Source: Pampus argenteus
Lineage: Eukaryota > Chordata > Actinopteri > Scombriformes > Stromateidae
Length of the DNA: 64,000 nucleotides
NCBI GenBank assembly: GCA_036937835.1
Contig: CM072861.1
Span: 23,841,501-23,905,500, forward strand
Direction: 5' to 3'
Both the position numbers and the translations under genes were made by a program. Below, one piece after another: positions 26,248 through 38,956 of this stretch; within the stretch, counting starts at the first letter, position 1; each line of letters starts with the position of its first letter. The notes below the pieces were generated by a model. The model was not told the DNA's origin, searched no databases, and was given only the letters and a program-made list of their open reading frames with translations.

Positions 26248-28152
26248 GAAGAACCCAGGAATGAGTGTATTCAGGTGCTGTCCTTATCCTTTCTATATCC
26301 ATATCCTTGAGACTGAGATCAGTGTAAAATTGAATGTATATGCACGCATATAGGCATGCATGTATGCAGTAAGAGCTGCGGTATCTGTGAAATGTGCTGA
26401 GATTAAAATAGGACCATAGACTAAATTATGATAAAACCTATTTTAATCCAGCATCACAGGCGTGGAAGAATAGAAAAAAAATGACGCTGCAGAAAATCTG
26501 GCAAAATTACAAGATGCCTTAAATCTCCTCTGAAACCCAAACAGTGACCCTGCCTGTAGTAATCTGATTTTCTGTCACCAAGTGCCTTAACTGGAGATAA
26601 AGCCCCACATACCTGTCACCCTCCACTGAAAGCTCTAGCGCCAGTCTACCTGGAGACCTGAATGTTCAGGACATGGTATACCCAGGGTGAGCTGTTTCCA
26701 TAAACTCATATAAATTATGAGCTACTGGTACTGTTTTTATACCTTGTGTAACCATTTAAAAAACATCTTCTGTCTTTTTGCGTGTTCATACTCGTGTAGA
26801 CACCAGTATTCTGTGGTCCAACAGTGACGTCAAATGATGTAGATTTATTTTCATATCTGAACAAGCTCATTTTTTAAAAACGGTGAGAAAGGTGACACTT
26901 GTTTATTTTGGTTTCCATTAAAAAAAGCATGAAATCCACATGCAAGGTGGGGAACCTTCAAGCATGTGTCAAATCAGAATTAAGGCCCTTTTTTTGTGAT
27001 TCATTCAGAGTTTCTTGTCTGTGGTTTTATCTGTCCTAATGTTGTTCTCTGTTTATTTGTTATTAATTGCTTGTTCGTGGTCTTGTGTGGAGACACTGAC
27101 AGTACCGAATCACCTGTGCTGTGGCGTTGAGAATGAGGCTGACACATGTCCGCCAATAAGTAATTAAATTAACTGATAACATATCTGTATTTTAGTTTCC
27201 GTGTTAGACTGTGCGATGTTTAAACTGACAGATACTCCCTGCTTATCCCACATCTTAATCCTAAATTAATCTCCTTGTTCTTTTCAATATCACTTTGAGG
27301 GTCACCAAGCATTACCTGCACGACAGAAAACAGTCAGCATAGCCAAGGAACGCCACGTCCTGCAAATGAATGTAATGATACCAGGGATTTTGACTAAATC
27401 ATTCATGCAAGCATAGCTACAACACTGAAATATGAATAACAAGGATTAAGACACATATTAGAAATCTACAAATCATACAAAGATCTACAAGGTAAAAGAT
27501 AAAATATAATATCACATCATATCTATATGCATCTATACTTTGCACAGTGTTTGCTGCCATTGTCTTGTATAATGTGTATGTAAATCTAAATGTGTTGTGT
27601 AGAAACATATAAAGCACAGACTGACAGTACACATGCACGTCGTTTACACTAGGATCAAGCCTGAACCATCTGCATGATACTGATCAAACTACAAATCCCT
27701 CTTCGTATCTGTGAGATGACAAAGGCTTAAGAGTAGTAATTTCAATGTTGCTAGTATTTGGCCACCAAAGGAATAATTATGGGGAAGCGTTTTTGGCTGC
27801 CATCTGTCTAAAAAGACTTGGAGGTAACTTTCTGGTCCTGAAACAATGTGTTGCCGCCTTTTCCTGGTCAAGGCAAGTTGGAACAGGAGTCGGATACCTC
27901 ACCGCAGGCTGCCTCTCTGCTGCTGTGTCATTGTGTAATTCTGTGTCCATTTTGTTGTCTTTAGCTAGAGCTTGTGTGTATTTACAAAACAGTGTAGGTG
28001 TTATATGCATGTTATGTCTTCATCAGTTAATATACAAGATGATACAAGATACTGCTTACTGTAAGGGAACATTTTGTCCTGTAAAAACACCCTCCTATTC
28101 TTGATTTACATTATATTACAATTACACTTATTTATTTTTCTTTTCTTTTCAA
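26248..28152. other. non-coding DNA directly before the first coding exon
   Basis: Probably the last part of a 5' UTR intron, because the coding exon begins at an acceptor. Nothing else recognised; the open frame from 27745 to 28104 has no cadherin or signal-peptide character. Confidence 0.55.
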
Positions 28153-28168
28153 AGGTTTGAGGATCCAC
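28153..28168 (+). promoter_or_regulatory. 3' splice site and short 5' UTR in front of the fat2 start codon
   Basis: A run of T and C with few other bases (about 28128-28150) ends in CAAAG, then 14 bases lead to the ATG at 28169. This reads as the acceptor of an intron in the 5' UTR, which means transcription starts further upstream. The position of the branch point and of the upstream exon was not established. Confidence 0.65.
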
Positions 28169-31100
28169 ATGGAGACACTAAAGATGGCAGCTTCAGGAAC
28201 AATCCTCCTCACGTTAGCAACAGTCCTCCTAAACGTGGCCAGATGTCAGGGGAGTTTGGGAAAAGGAAAAGACAGCTCGCCATTGAGGTTCACACACCAT
28301 CTCTACAACGCCACCATCAACGAGAACTCTGCCCCGCGGACGTACATTGAGACGCCAGTGAAGATGGGCATTGAAATGACAGATCCATTGTGGGAAATCA
28401 CATATATTGTTGTCTCAGGGGACGACGACGGCCTTTTCCAAGCAGAGGCGTTCAAAGTGGGAGATTTCAACTTCCTCAGGATCAAAACACGCAGCAGTAA
28501 CTCAGCTCTCCTCAACAGGGAGGTCAGGGACACTTACACGCTCACTGTGGAGGCCACAGAAAGCTCTTTTGGCTTCCAGGCGAAGACAAAGGTGTTTGTC
28601 CTGGTCATTGATACAAATGACTTAAAGCCTCTTTTCTATCCTGCCTCATACAATGTGGCCATCAGGGAAGACACTCCACTTAAGTCAGGTGTGGTCAGGG
28701 TTAGCGCCACAGATGCCGACATTGGGAGCAACGCTCAGTTTTATTACTTGTTCACAATCAGAGCTCATCCTTTTGTCGTTGACCCTTTCACAGGCACAAT
28801 TAGCCTCATTAAGAGGCTCAATTACACCCGGACGGAGAGATATGACCTCACTGTTTTAGCAGAAGACAGAACCAAGAAAATATCTGGTGTTCAGAAATTC
28901 GGTAATGTTGCAAGGGTCACAGTAAACGTACAAAAGACGTCTGTGGGGTCTCCAGTTATCACGCCACCTTCCAAAACCGCAGTTTCTACAGATAACAAAA
29001 TAACTATCAATGTCCACGTGGAGGCAGGAGTTAAGCCTGTGGAATCCCTTAATATTGTTGGAGGGGATCCCCACAAGTGTTTTGAAATAATCCCCTTAGG
29101 TGTGCAGGGTAGTGACTTCCAAGTGATCTCTGTAAAGAGGATTAGCTGGTCTGAAACTCCTTTTGGGCTGAATCTGTCCCTGCAAGCTAAAGACAGGAGC
29201 CTCCCGACTTTACTTTCTCCAATTACACAGATTCATGTTCCAGCCTATCATTACAACCCGTTGGCATTTCTGGAGGACACCTACATTGTCACGCTGAGTG
29301 AGTTTTCTCCCCTTAAGACTCACGTCTTGAAGGTTTCAGTCCGGTCAGTACCGTATAATGTTACTTTTAGCATTAAAAAAAATCCAGACAGCGCTAATTT
29401 CAAGATAAATTCCAAAACGGGGATTATCATAACCACCGAGAAATTTGACTATGAGAGGAAGGATCGATATGAGTTTGATGTTGTGGCCAATCGAGGTGAA
29501 GCAGAGACTCACGTAGTGGTTGAAATAACAGATGAAAATGACAACAGCCCACAGTTCACGCTGACCTCCTATCATGCCTCGCTGGATGAAAACACGCCTG
29601 TAGGCAGCAGCGTTTTGAAAGTAGCAGCCACAGACAAAGATAAAGGAAAAAACAGCTTTGTGACATATGCTATTGCCAACTCAGGTCTTTTACCTTTCAC
29701 CATAGACCCATTCACTGGTGTCATCTCAACCTCTGAACACTTGGACTACGAGCTGATGAAACGGCGCTACCACCTGAGAGTTTGGGCCTCTGACAGCGGC
29801 AGCCCGTTCAGTCAGGTCAGCGAATGCCCCGTGACGATAACCTTGAACAACGTCAACGACAACATCCCGCTTTTTGAGAGGGTGGGCTGCAATGCCACCA
29901 TACCTGTTGATTTACCTGTGGGGCACACAGTTGCTGAGCTGTCTGCCATCGATTTAGATGAGCTGCAGCAGCTGAGGTTTGTCATCGAGTCAGGAAATGA
30001 GCTTCAAGTATTTAGTATTGACTCTGTGTCAGGAGTGATCACGCTTAAAGAACCGATCCCCCTGCGAGTGGGTTCATTCACTTTAAGAGTTGTAGCTACA
30101 GACGGCAAGCATCACTCCGAAGCTTCAGTTGTCAGGGTAACTGTCACCAACAGAGGTGATGAGGCAACACTCCACTGCCAGGAAACGGGCATTTTCAAAC
30201 AGGTGACTGATAAACTGATAGAGTCGATCAAACCCATTTTAACCAATCCAGAGGAAGACGCATTCTCTGATATTCACATCACAAACCGACATTCTCCCAA
30301 ATTTGACCTGAGCATTCCCGGATCGATCGACCTCCCCGAGGACCATCCGCTGAATTCCACCATTGTTCAGTTCAAGGCAACAGATAATGACACCGGGTTT
30401 AACAGTAAGCTGGTGTATGCCATATCGAGTGGGAACGAGGATGGCTGTTTTTCCATTGACGTTTTCTCTGGTGAACTTCAGTTAGTTTGCCCACTAGACA
30501 GAGAAATTAAGGAGTTCTACATTTTGAACATCACTGTTTATGATTTGGGAACACCGCAGACGTCTGCATGGAAGTTCATCGCGGTGAACGTCATCGACGT
30601 CAATGACAACCCTCCAGTTTTTGATCAGCCTAGATATGTGATACGCATCCCTGAAAACGCAGAGGTGGACTCCATTATTTTTACAGCTCGTGCTCTAGAT
30701 CTGGACGCAGATACAAATGGAAATGTTCAATACTCCCTGCTGACATCTACTGACATGTTCAGAATTGATGAGCTGACCGGTGAAGTGACGGTGACGGGTC
30801 GCTTGGATCGAGAAACCTCACCCAGGCATGATCTCCAGATCGAGGCCAGGGACCAAGCCAAACTCAGCCCTCAGCTGTTCTCCACTGTTGAACTTGTGGT
30901 GGTTTTGCAAGACGTTAATGACAACCCACCAAAATTTGTACCTAAGATTTATAAAATAAAAGTTCCTGAGGATGTACCGGTCGGCACCCTCCTCGTCTGG
31001 GTGGAGAGTGTTGACTTGGATCTAGGCAGTGGAGGTCTTGTCTCCTACAACCTCAAAAACACAGAGAGCGGGATCTTTCACCTCGACTCCTCCACGGGCG

Positions 31101-31421
31101 CTTTGACGCTCGAGAGGGAGCTGGACTTTGAGAGGCGTCCATCCTACAACCTCACGATCCGGGCCGTCGACCACGGCCTCCCTCGCTCCCTGTCATCCTC
31201 CTGTTTTGTAGAGATTGAAGTTCTGGACGTCAACGAGAACCTCCACCGCCCGGTATTTTCGGAGTTTGTGTATGATGCCGGAGTGATGGAGGATGCAGCG
31301 GTGGGGACATCAGTGGTTACCCTTACGGCTTCAGACAAAGATCTGGGCAGAGACGGAGTCGTCCGGTACCACATCCATGAAGGCTCTGGGTTAGGAGTGT
31401 TCACCATTGATGAGGAAACAG
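28169..31421 (+). CDS. fat2: fat2 coding exon 1: signal peptide and cadherin repeats 1-9 plus first half of 10
   Basis: The exon begins at a 3' splice site (pyrimidine-rich tract then AAAG, AG at 28153-28154) and the first in-frame ATG is at 28169; a second ATG at 28184 has a better Kozak context (AAGATGG). The open frame extends left of 28169 only through TTG, so it does not define the start. Residues about 6-28 are a signal peptide with hydrophobic core TILLTLATVLLNV. Nine complete cadherin repeats follow, separated by linkers such as DTNDLKPLF, DENDNSPQF, NVNDNIPLF, DVNDNPPVF, DVNDNPPKF and DVNENLHRPVF. Repeats 3 and 6 lack a normal DxNDN linker, as I remember for FAT proteins generally. 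The exon ends GAAACAG/GTAATT inside a glycine codon (phase 1, residue 1085). A single 3.3-kb first coding exon is typical of vertebrate FAT1, FAT2 and FAT3. Confidence 0.95.
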
Positions 31422-32634
31422 GTAATTAACATTGTGAATGTCATTAGTTTTTCAGTACAGCTCCTCTGTTTCCTTCATTTTGCATTATTAAACAACAGTA
31501 GTAGTTTATGACTGGTCAGTTGTATAATGTGATGATTAGGCTGCTTTTTATGAATGCACCCTGCTGGACTAGAAGGCTAATTAATTAATTAAATAGTCTG
31601 TTGTATTATTGACTGAATTCTGAATTTAAATCGACCATACGTGTTTGTGGCTGTTCTGTAAGGACAACTTGTCCATTTTGGTGTAAAAGTTGAGATTGAA
31701 AATTAATTTTTCATCTTGAAAACATCAGTTGACAAAAGCAATCACACCACAAGGTCCATTAGTAACTGTTCTGGAGCTTAAAAACATGCATTAGAAGTCC
31801 ATAAAATACAGTTTTACCAACTGCTGTTTCCAGCGTCTTTCAATCTTAACATGTATTTAATATGTAATATTAATATTATATTACCCCCTGAGGCAGGTCA
31901 AAGGTCATATTCGGGTATAATCTACATTAATACCAAATTAGCATCTGTGCATATTCACTGTCACAGACCAATATGTCTACACCACGTTTACAGCAGTGCA
32001 TTTCCTCATTGATAAGATGAGGAGCAACACGGCTGTACAACATGATATTTGCTCTGAGGTGGATGAGGTGATTTGTAATTTCTTTTTCCATCAGCGTATC
32101 CTTTGCAGAGGATACCCTACAACCTCTCAGCATATCATAGTGCATGCCATTATCAGCCTGCTGCACTTAAGGCTCAGATAAAATCAGGGCACATGGCGTT
32201 CTCTGTCATAATGGAGCTCTGTTGGAATATATCTTCTTTCTATGTTTCTGGGGTTCGACTTCTCCCTCAGGGCATCCAAATTTAAACAGCTTTCAAGGGC
32301 ACCACAACTATCCTGTGGTATTCTCTGGTTTACTGCAGAATAGATTTTGGCAACACAGATTTATCACCTATGTTTCTGAATAGAGAACGTAAATAATTCT
32401 TCATCCCACCTTTGGGCACAATTCCAGGCATTTAAAATCCAAATATGCTCCTCAAGCTAGATGAAAGTCAAAGTGATTGATATATCCTGCAGGGTGGTTA
32501 CAGTAATTACATATAAAATTGTATATACTGATACTGATATGTGACTAAATCCTGAGTCACTGAAACGTATTTAAAACAAGTTACAACTCGTTTCTTGTTC
32601 CCACGTGAAAACCGTGTTTTATTCCCCCTCTCAG
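31422..32634 (+). other. fat2 intron 1
   Basis: Phase 1 intron of 1,213 bp with donor CAG/GTAATT and acceptor CCCCCTCTCAG. It is AT-rich, with no open frame that resembles a cadherin and no clear repeat apart from a short TTAA-rich stretch near 31577. Confidence 0.85.
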
Positions 32635-32946
32635 GTGTTATTCGTACAACAGAGACGTTGGATCGTGAGACGGTTCCTCACTACTGGCTTTCTGTCTACG
32701 TCACCGACTTGGGGACTGAGCCTCTGATCTCCTGGACTCACATCTTCCTGGAGGTCCTGGATGTTAACGATAACGCTCCAGAACTTTCCCAGCCGATGTA
32801 TTTTGCGTCCGTCCAGGAGAATGTGGCCAAAGTCAAGTCTGTCGTTCAGGTTTCGGCCACAGACATGGACACGTCCTCAGAGGGCAAACTTTCCTACCAG
32901 ATGCTGGAATCTCATCGGACGTACTTCGACGTTGATCCCAAAACAG
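32635..32946 (+). CDS. fat2: fat2 coding exon 2: second half of cadherin repeat 10 and first half of repeat 11
   Basis: Reads from G/VIRTTETLDRETVPHYW through the linker DVNDNAPEL to the calcium-binding strand motif SATDMDTSSEGKLSY and ends DPKTG. Length 312 bp, phase 1 at both ends, so it could be skipped without a frame change. Both borders cut the glycine of the conserved TG that precedes the F strand of a cadherin repeat. LDRE and DxNDNxP motifs are intact. Donor ACAG/GTAATG. Confidence 0.93.
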
Positions 32947-35900
32947 GTAATGAGGTCTAATACAAAAATCACTAAACACACAAAGCAATAACCTTTCCTA
33001 CATTCTTTCCAAATCCATATGCTTCATTATTATAAGGTAATGTTATTTTCATTTTCAATTGAAAGTTCTACATAATATTTGCATAGCAAGTCATAATAAT
33101 GAAATTACTGAAAACTGAAAAATTTCAAACATGTAGGCAGGTGCTGTTTAACAGGTTATGATGAAATTATATTTTTTATGTAGTAAAATCTTCATTTGCA
33201 CACATCATTTGCAGTGATATATAATTCCACTCCTCATTTACCCAAAGCCAATTAAATAAACTAATATCGTGTAAGATAATAAATCAAGCCTGCACTGCAA
33301 AAACAAACAAAAAAAAAGATTTAGACATATGATGATCAACTTTTCATTTTCAGTAATTCAATGATTTAGATCCAATAATGAAATTACATCCCCAGAACCT
33401 CCAGCTTTGTGAAGATAATATATTTAAATATTCAGCACGGCTCTGAAAACGTGTAATTGAAGCTTTTAACGACCCAACACAGACGGACATGTATACGAGA
33501 ACTCGGGGATAGAGGATGTAATTCGATCAGTACGGTTAGTGTCATCCTGCCATTTCACAAGTCGTTTGGACAGAAATATAGGCTGCATGCTCCCTTGTGT
33601 TTGATTTACATTTTGATTCAAACTCCTCCTGTGAATATAAGACATCTGGAGGACCTCACAAATTGTTTGCAGCATTATATCGACATGTCCCCGTGGCAGA
33701 ATTACATTTTGATTCAGGGGTGTTACTGGCAGCTCTAAAACCTGTAAAGCTATAAAAAAAAGACAGAAAATTATTTCCCACAAGGGAGGTGGGGAGTTGA
33801 AAAATGGTTGATGTCTCCTAATGGCACTGTTGCAAGTCTCAGCGATGCAGAACGTGTTGAAGAGAGTTCAGAGCTGAAAATAAAACTTCATAAGATGAAA
33901 CTCCTTCAGAGATCACTCACAAAATCACTCATCCATGCTCCGAAAGGATCTGCAGTTATTTTGGGAGAGAAACTAACATAGCAGAAAAAGACACAAACAT
34001 GCCTGTAACCCCCCCTCCGGTGTGTTGCATGTTCATATTTGACAGTTGCAACTAAGTCACCTGGTGCAGACTTTGATGTTCAGACAAATGAGCGTAGCAT
34101 TAGCTCTCACAGTACAAGCTGCTACAAGCCCTGTCCTCTTCTTCTAATCTCCTGGTACCTCCAGTGTTTGTCCACACCCTAAGGCCACTATACTGAAGGA
34201 TTACAGGGAAAGAGGGTGAGCACTTTTAATAGAAAGACGTCGCATAAAGGCAGGTAGGACAGACAGCAGGTGTTGAAACAGCCGGAGAGCGTTGAAAATA
34301 AAATACTAAATAAATTAAATAATCGTTAAAAAATGTCAAAAACTGTAAAACCAAACTGAAAAACAAGAAAATACATAATTAATACAATATTGCATTTTAT
34401 AGAATTTGCTCAAAATTACATGAACTGCAGCTGTAGCCTTGTGCTCCAATGCCCCCGAACACACAACCAGGTCCATAAAGAAGTGTTTTGGTTCTAATTA
34501 GCATGCAGGGTTTAAAAAGATAATCTTCTGATCTAACCTTTTATTTAGAGGAAGAAACGCTCCAACTGTTGTCGCTGTCATGGCAACGACGCAAACATCA
34601 AGAAGTAAAAGATAAGTGTGATATCAGCATTCGTTGATCAAACAAATCCATGAAAATGAGGGAGGGTGCGTTACCTTGAACGCTACACATGTGCTATTGA
34701 AACCTGATATTTGAACATGATCCACCTTGTCTTAGTTTCACAAATGAACCCACTATTACTAATGTGCAGGATGACTGGTGTAGAAACCTCTCATGTCTCG
34801 ACAGGATGAAAATGACTCATGGATAAATGCAGGTTCGAAGCAGCTTTTCATTCTCCTGAATACGAGTGAATACTTCATACTGCAGCCGGCCCCATTGTCT
34901 GTCTGAATCAACCTGGAGGAATTATTTGATAAAGTTTCAGTAGAGAAGTGAAGAAAACATATTAAATGCAGCCCCATGAGTTGGCTTTTTGTTGTTGCCT
35001 TTAAACAAGTTTTGACTCAGACAACAGGTTTGTTCAGGCACTCGGGGCGTTATTAAATTACCAAAATGACCCAAAATTAGTGTGTCTCTCATATGCAAGT
35101 TCAATTTCAAGTTTTATTATGAGTTTCACAAAAATAGTTTTTTGTTAACAAGGCCAGACAAGTCAGGAATGTGCCCGATTCATGAGCATTTTGCAGCAGC
35201 AAATTCCTCAAATTATTGTAAAGCCTTTGACAGCTTTAAACTGTTACTGTGTTCTTGGTCTTTTCACAAGCTGGGAACTGATTATTATATTAACACTGAA
35301 GCAGAGCTTTGTTGTAAAACCAAAACAAGCCTGATTATACATTTTATTTCTCAGTGTCGTATGAAAACACACACTTTTTATAAAACTCACCAGAGCTCCC
35401 AATGTGGAAACTAGCCCCCAACAAATGCAATAGTGGCACTATATATACTATATGTGACCTATAGCTCTTCAGCCTGAATGTATTATGTAACACATTGTTG
35501 ATTTTGATCTTTCAGTGTTTATCTCTGTGCATCGATGAAGTTGAGTCTGTTTGGGATGAAACATTTTAAACTCTCATATCTTGGCCTTAACCCATAAGAA
35601 CCCAGACCCATTTATCCTTAAATGGTCAATAAGGCAAACGAGGCAGAGCTCTCTATGTCAGATCAGATAATGATCTGATAACAGCTCTCATAGACTCAGG
35701 GGTGCCAGTTCGATAGATTAGTTTTTAAACATTCAGCTCTTTCAATTAGTGATGAATTGAGTTGTTTGCTGCTCTTTTCAGGAGCTTTGTTTACACGCAC
35801 GACTTAATTTGCATACATCTGTGATTGAAGAAGTCACTGTATTCTTAGTTAAAGCTACTTCACTGCACAAAAGAAATGAACTTTCCGAAACTAACCTGGG

Positions 35901-37284
35901 GGCACATTTGGATTCCTGTCTTGCAATCAGTATGTTTGACTGACTCTTTCTATTTCTTTTTTTGATTCTGAGACTCAGATCAAAAAACGCCTCATAATTT
36001 AAGATGACTCCCTTGAAAATGTGATTTTAACAGAGTTCACCAAGACAATGAATATGAATGTTAGAACAGCCGATGCCGAGAGAGACGAGGAAACCAGACG
36101 AGACTGTTTGTGTTTCTGACAGCAGTCCCACACGGCTGAGTGAAAACAGGCGACGAGGGAGAGACGAGGCTTTGCTGCTGATTCCCACGTCTGCACTAAT
36201 GACAAAAACACACTTTCTAATGTGCCCCACCTGTCCTAATGATGTCCTCCCAGTGTGGCTTGTTTGCACTGTTGTAAAAGGACTGAACGACCCTCAGCAG
36301 GGTCTCACTCTCCACTTACGACCCCCAGCTCCGTCTACAGAGAGCACAAAACCCCGCCCCATATAGATAAATATTGAATCCAGCAGTAATGTATGACTGG
36401 AGTACAAACATAATGTTATTAGAGTATTTTCAGTCCTCGCCACAGTTGAGCTAAACGTTTGAAAAATAAATATGTGGCTTTAATTATTTACACAGCAGAC
36501 TTTTTCATCTAGATGTGTAGAAGTGTTCTTTGATGAGAGATTCAAAAGAGTCAAATTCATAGAAAGAAGAGCTTTATTTTACCCCGAAGGCAATTCGGTT
36601 GTTAAACTGTTGCATCAATGCTGCACGTTTGCTTTGCAGTAATTAATCAGAGCGGCGCGTCACATTGTTGTGGTGAAGGGAAGAAAGTTTTTATGGTCGT
36701 CGCCTTTGTTTACCAGTTTCCTGGGGGAAACCCTGAGCTGTTCCTGTCACCTTAATAAAGCCCGACTGTTTCAGAGCTGCTTCTTTTAAAGGTGGATTAA
36801 GATGTTAGTTATTATAATGAGGGCAGGAATTGTAGAATTACAAAGTAGTTTTTGGCACAAGAAAAGTTCCAAAAAGGCGATGGAAAATAAAATCTTGCAA
36901 TTACAGGATGCATACAGGAAGCTGAGTTGAAAACCAGCAGTGAGGTTAACTTAAAAACATGGAGGTGGGGTGAAAGGAGAGTTTAGTGTTCTCCTCCTTC
37001 ACTGCGGATACAGAGGTCATCTGTGTAGTTTCTCTGGAGTTTTTTACCGTTTTTTTACAAGCCATGTGCGCTTGAAAAGAAGTTTGTAGAAGAAGCTCCT
37101 GGAAATCAAATGTGTTTTTATAGTTGTTCTGAACGGCTGCACTCGAAGGCCGAGTAACAAGCTGGCTGTTAATACAATGCATCCACATTCAGACTGACTT
37201 CTACCAAGATGACGCAGATGATCTAGTCTGACCCCCTTTTTTTTTTAAATAAACTTTTTAATTAAACTGATAAAACTGAATATA

Positions 37285-37500
37285 CGAGGCTGCTACCAAT
37301 TATTTTCTTAATAAATCACTTAATCAATTTGTCCATAGAATGAAAATAGTTGGAACAGCCATTATAATTCCCCCAGTTGCCCAAGGTGATGTCTTTATAT
37401 TGCTTGGATTGTCAAAAACCCAGAATATTCAGTTAATTATTATATCCGACAGATGCACATCCTCACACTGAAGAAGCTGGAAGCAGTAAATGTTTGTCTC
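37285..37500. repeat. degenerate dispersed repeat, copy 4, in intron 2
   Basis: Contains ATCACTTAATCAATTTGTCC, GCCCAAGGTGATGTC, CCCAGAATATTCAGTT and GAAGAAGCTGGAA in this order, matching the general plan of a repeat I know from teleost genomes. It is the most complete copy in the window. Confidence 0.6.
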
Positions 37501-37688
37501 TTTTGCTTGATGTTGTACCAAAATCTACTCCAAGGTCACTTTGTTGACATTATTGTGACTTTATATTTATAGCCGTGTCCCATCACACACACGTAAAAAT
37601 CCTGAATAGGAGAAATATCCTTTATTATATTCACATTAACAACAAACATGGGTGTTGTTGCTCATCCCGTTGGTGAGAAAGGGGATAA

Positions 37689-37722
37689 ACACACACACAA
37701 ACACACACACACACACACACAC
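37689..37722 (+). repeat. (CA)n microsatellite in intron 2
   Basis: CA tract with one CAA interruption; a second potential pairing partner for the GT tract about 1.1 kb downstream. Confidence 0.9.
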
Positions 37723-38747
37723 TGCCTCGACTTTTATCCAAACACTCCTCACCTGACCGTGACTGTTATTATCCTGCCAGCAGCACTGGCATCTCTGCTG
37801 TCCCTATTAGAGCTAATAGCTGCACTAAAGCACTTGATTTAATTTATTTAGATTAGATGAGATGAGGTCAAAATATATTCTCATCAGTCCTACGAGGGGA
37901 AAGTGCAGGAAAAGACAGAAAGCAGCCACAGCAAGATTAAACAAAATACAGCAAAGTAGGAATTTTGAACAAAAAGTCTCTGTGTGCAATAAAAAAGGTT
38001 AATCAATTAGTTAATTTAATCATAAAACATGTCAAATTGTTTCTTGAGTCTTATTCTGTAGATTTATAGAGATCCTGCTGTTTTTTTATGAAAACATATT
38101 TGTGAATGTTGTATTGATATTGATTGAAACGGACCATAATATTCTAATCGAGTGAAAATTCCCCAATCAAGCATAAACCCAATAACTGATTAATCAACGA
38201 ATCTACTGGGAGTCTTATGTTACGAGACAACAAAACAAGAGCAGTTTTGATTGCTTTAAAATAAAATAATAAAAACACATGTTGTTCCTACGATAACACG
38301 AGTTAGTTTACTGTTCCGGTTTAATTCAGGTTTATTTGAAATATGAGATGAGTCCAGGTTTCCCAACAGCTGCAGACATCAAACATCTGCTGATCTGAAC
38401 AACCTGTCGAGCCGCATAGTTTATATCATGTATCAGAAACACAATGAAGTCCTCACAAAACCATAATTTCAGTTATTGAGACCATTTCAACAGACTCAAA
38501 AATCCATATTTAGTGAGTTTTTTGGGGGTTTTTTTATTGTAAAAAAATTTGTAGATTTGTTTAAGGGTATCATATCCTTAATTTTAGTGTTAAACCTGTG
38601 TTATATACACTCATACTGTAGCTACACAGATGGAGGATATACTGACAGTACACAAACAGACACACACATACCACCAACAGCAACAACAACAGCAGAAACA
38701 ACATCCATAAACCAAAATGTGTTTGCGTAGGTGCGATAAGCTCTGTT

Positions 38748-38769
38748 ACACACACACACACACACACAC
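38748..38769 (+). repeat. (CA)n microsatellite in intron 2
   Basis: An uninterrupted CA tract 82 bp upstream of the GT tract at the exon 3 acceptor. The two are complementary in the transcript and could form a stem next to the splice site. Confidence 0.9.
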
Positions 38770-38850
38770 CTACAATAACAGTAGCAGTAACACTTCTGTC
38801 TGTCAGTGTTTGTTTGTTTAGGTGTAATTAACACTCTCACTTCCCGGGAC

Positions 38851-38892
38851 TGTGTGTGTTTGTGTGTTTGTGTGTGTGTGTGTGTGTGTGTT
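38851..38892 (+). repeat. (GT)n microsatellite immediately before the exon 3 acceptor
   Basis: About 42 bases of GT with occasional GTTT interruptions end five bases before the AG at 38896-38897. There is no ordinary polypyrimidine tract at this acceptor. UG repeats in RNA are bound by TDP-43 and CELF-type proteins (established), so repeat length could influence exon 3 use (inference). Confidence 0.9.
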
Positions 38893-38897
38893 TACAG

Positions 38898-38956
38898 GTG
38901 TCATCAGCACTCTTTCAGCCCTGGATCGGGAGGATAAAGCGGAGCACAGTATCGAG
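38898..38956 (+). CDS. fat2: fat2 coding exon 3: small exon in cadherin repeat 11
   Basis: A 59-bp exon reading G/VISTLSALDREDKAEHSIE. It carries the LDRE element of repeat 11 and converts phase 1 to phase 0. Donor GAG/GTGAGA is strong, but the acceptor lies behind a GT microsatellite instead of a pyrimidine tract. The frame continues into VIVSDKGSPSLRSTATV in the next exon, as expected for one cadherin repeat. Because 59 is not a multiple of three, skipping it would shift the frame. Confidence 0.9.

Larger units (their letters stand above)
32947..38897 (+). other. fat2 intron 2, with (CA)n tracts and a (GT)n tract at its acceptor
   Basis: Phase 1 intron of 5,951 bp. It holds a degenerate dispersed repeat (about 37285-37500), CA repeats at 37689-37722 and 38748-38769, and a GT tract at 38851-38892 that runs into the acceptor TTTACAG. 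The rest is AT-rich sequence in which I recognise no gene. Confidence 0.85.

Noticed and set aside
27745..28104. Open frame of 119 codons just before fat2 exon 1
   Set aside because: Different frame from the signal peptide, separated from it by the intron acceptor, no domain.
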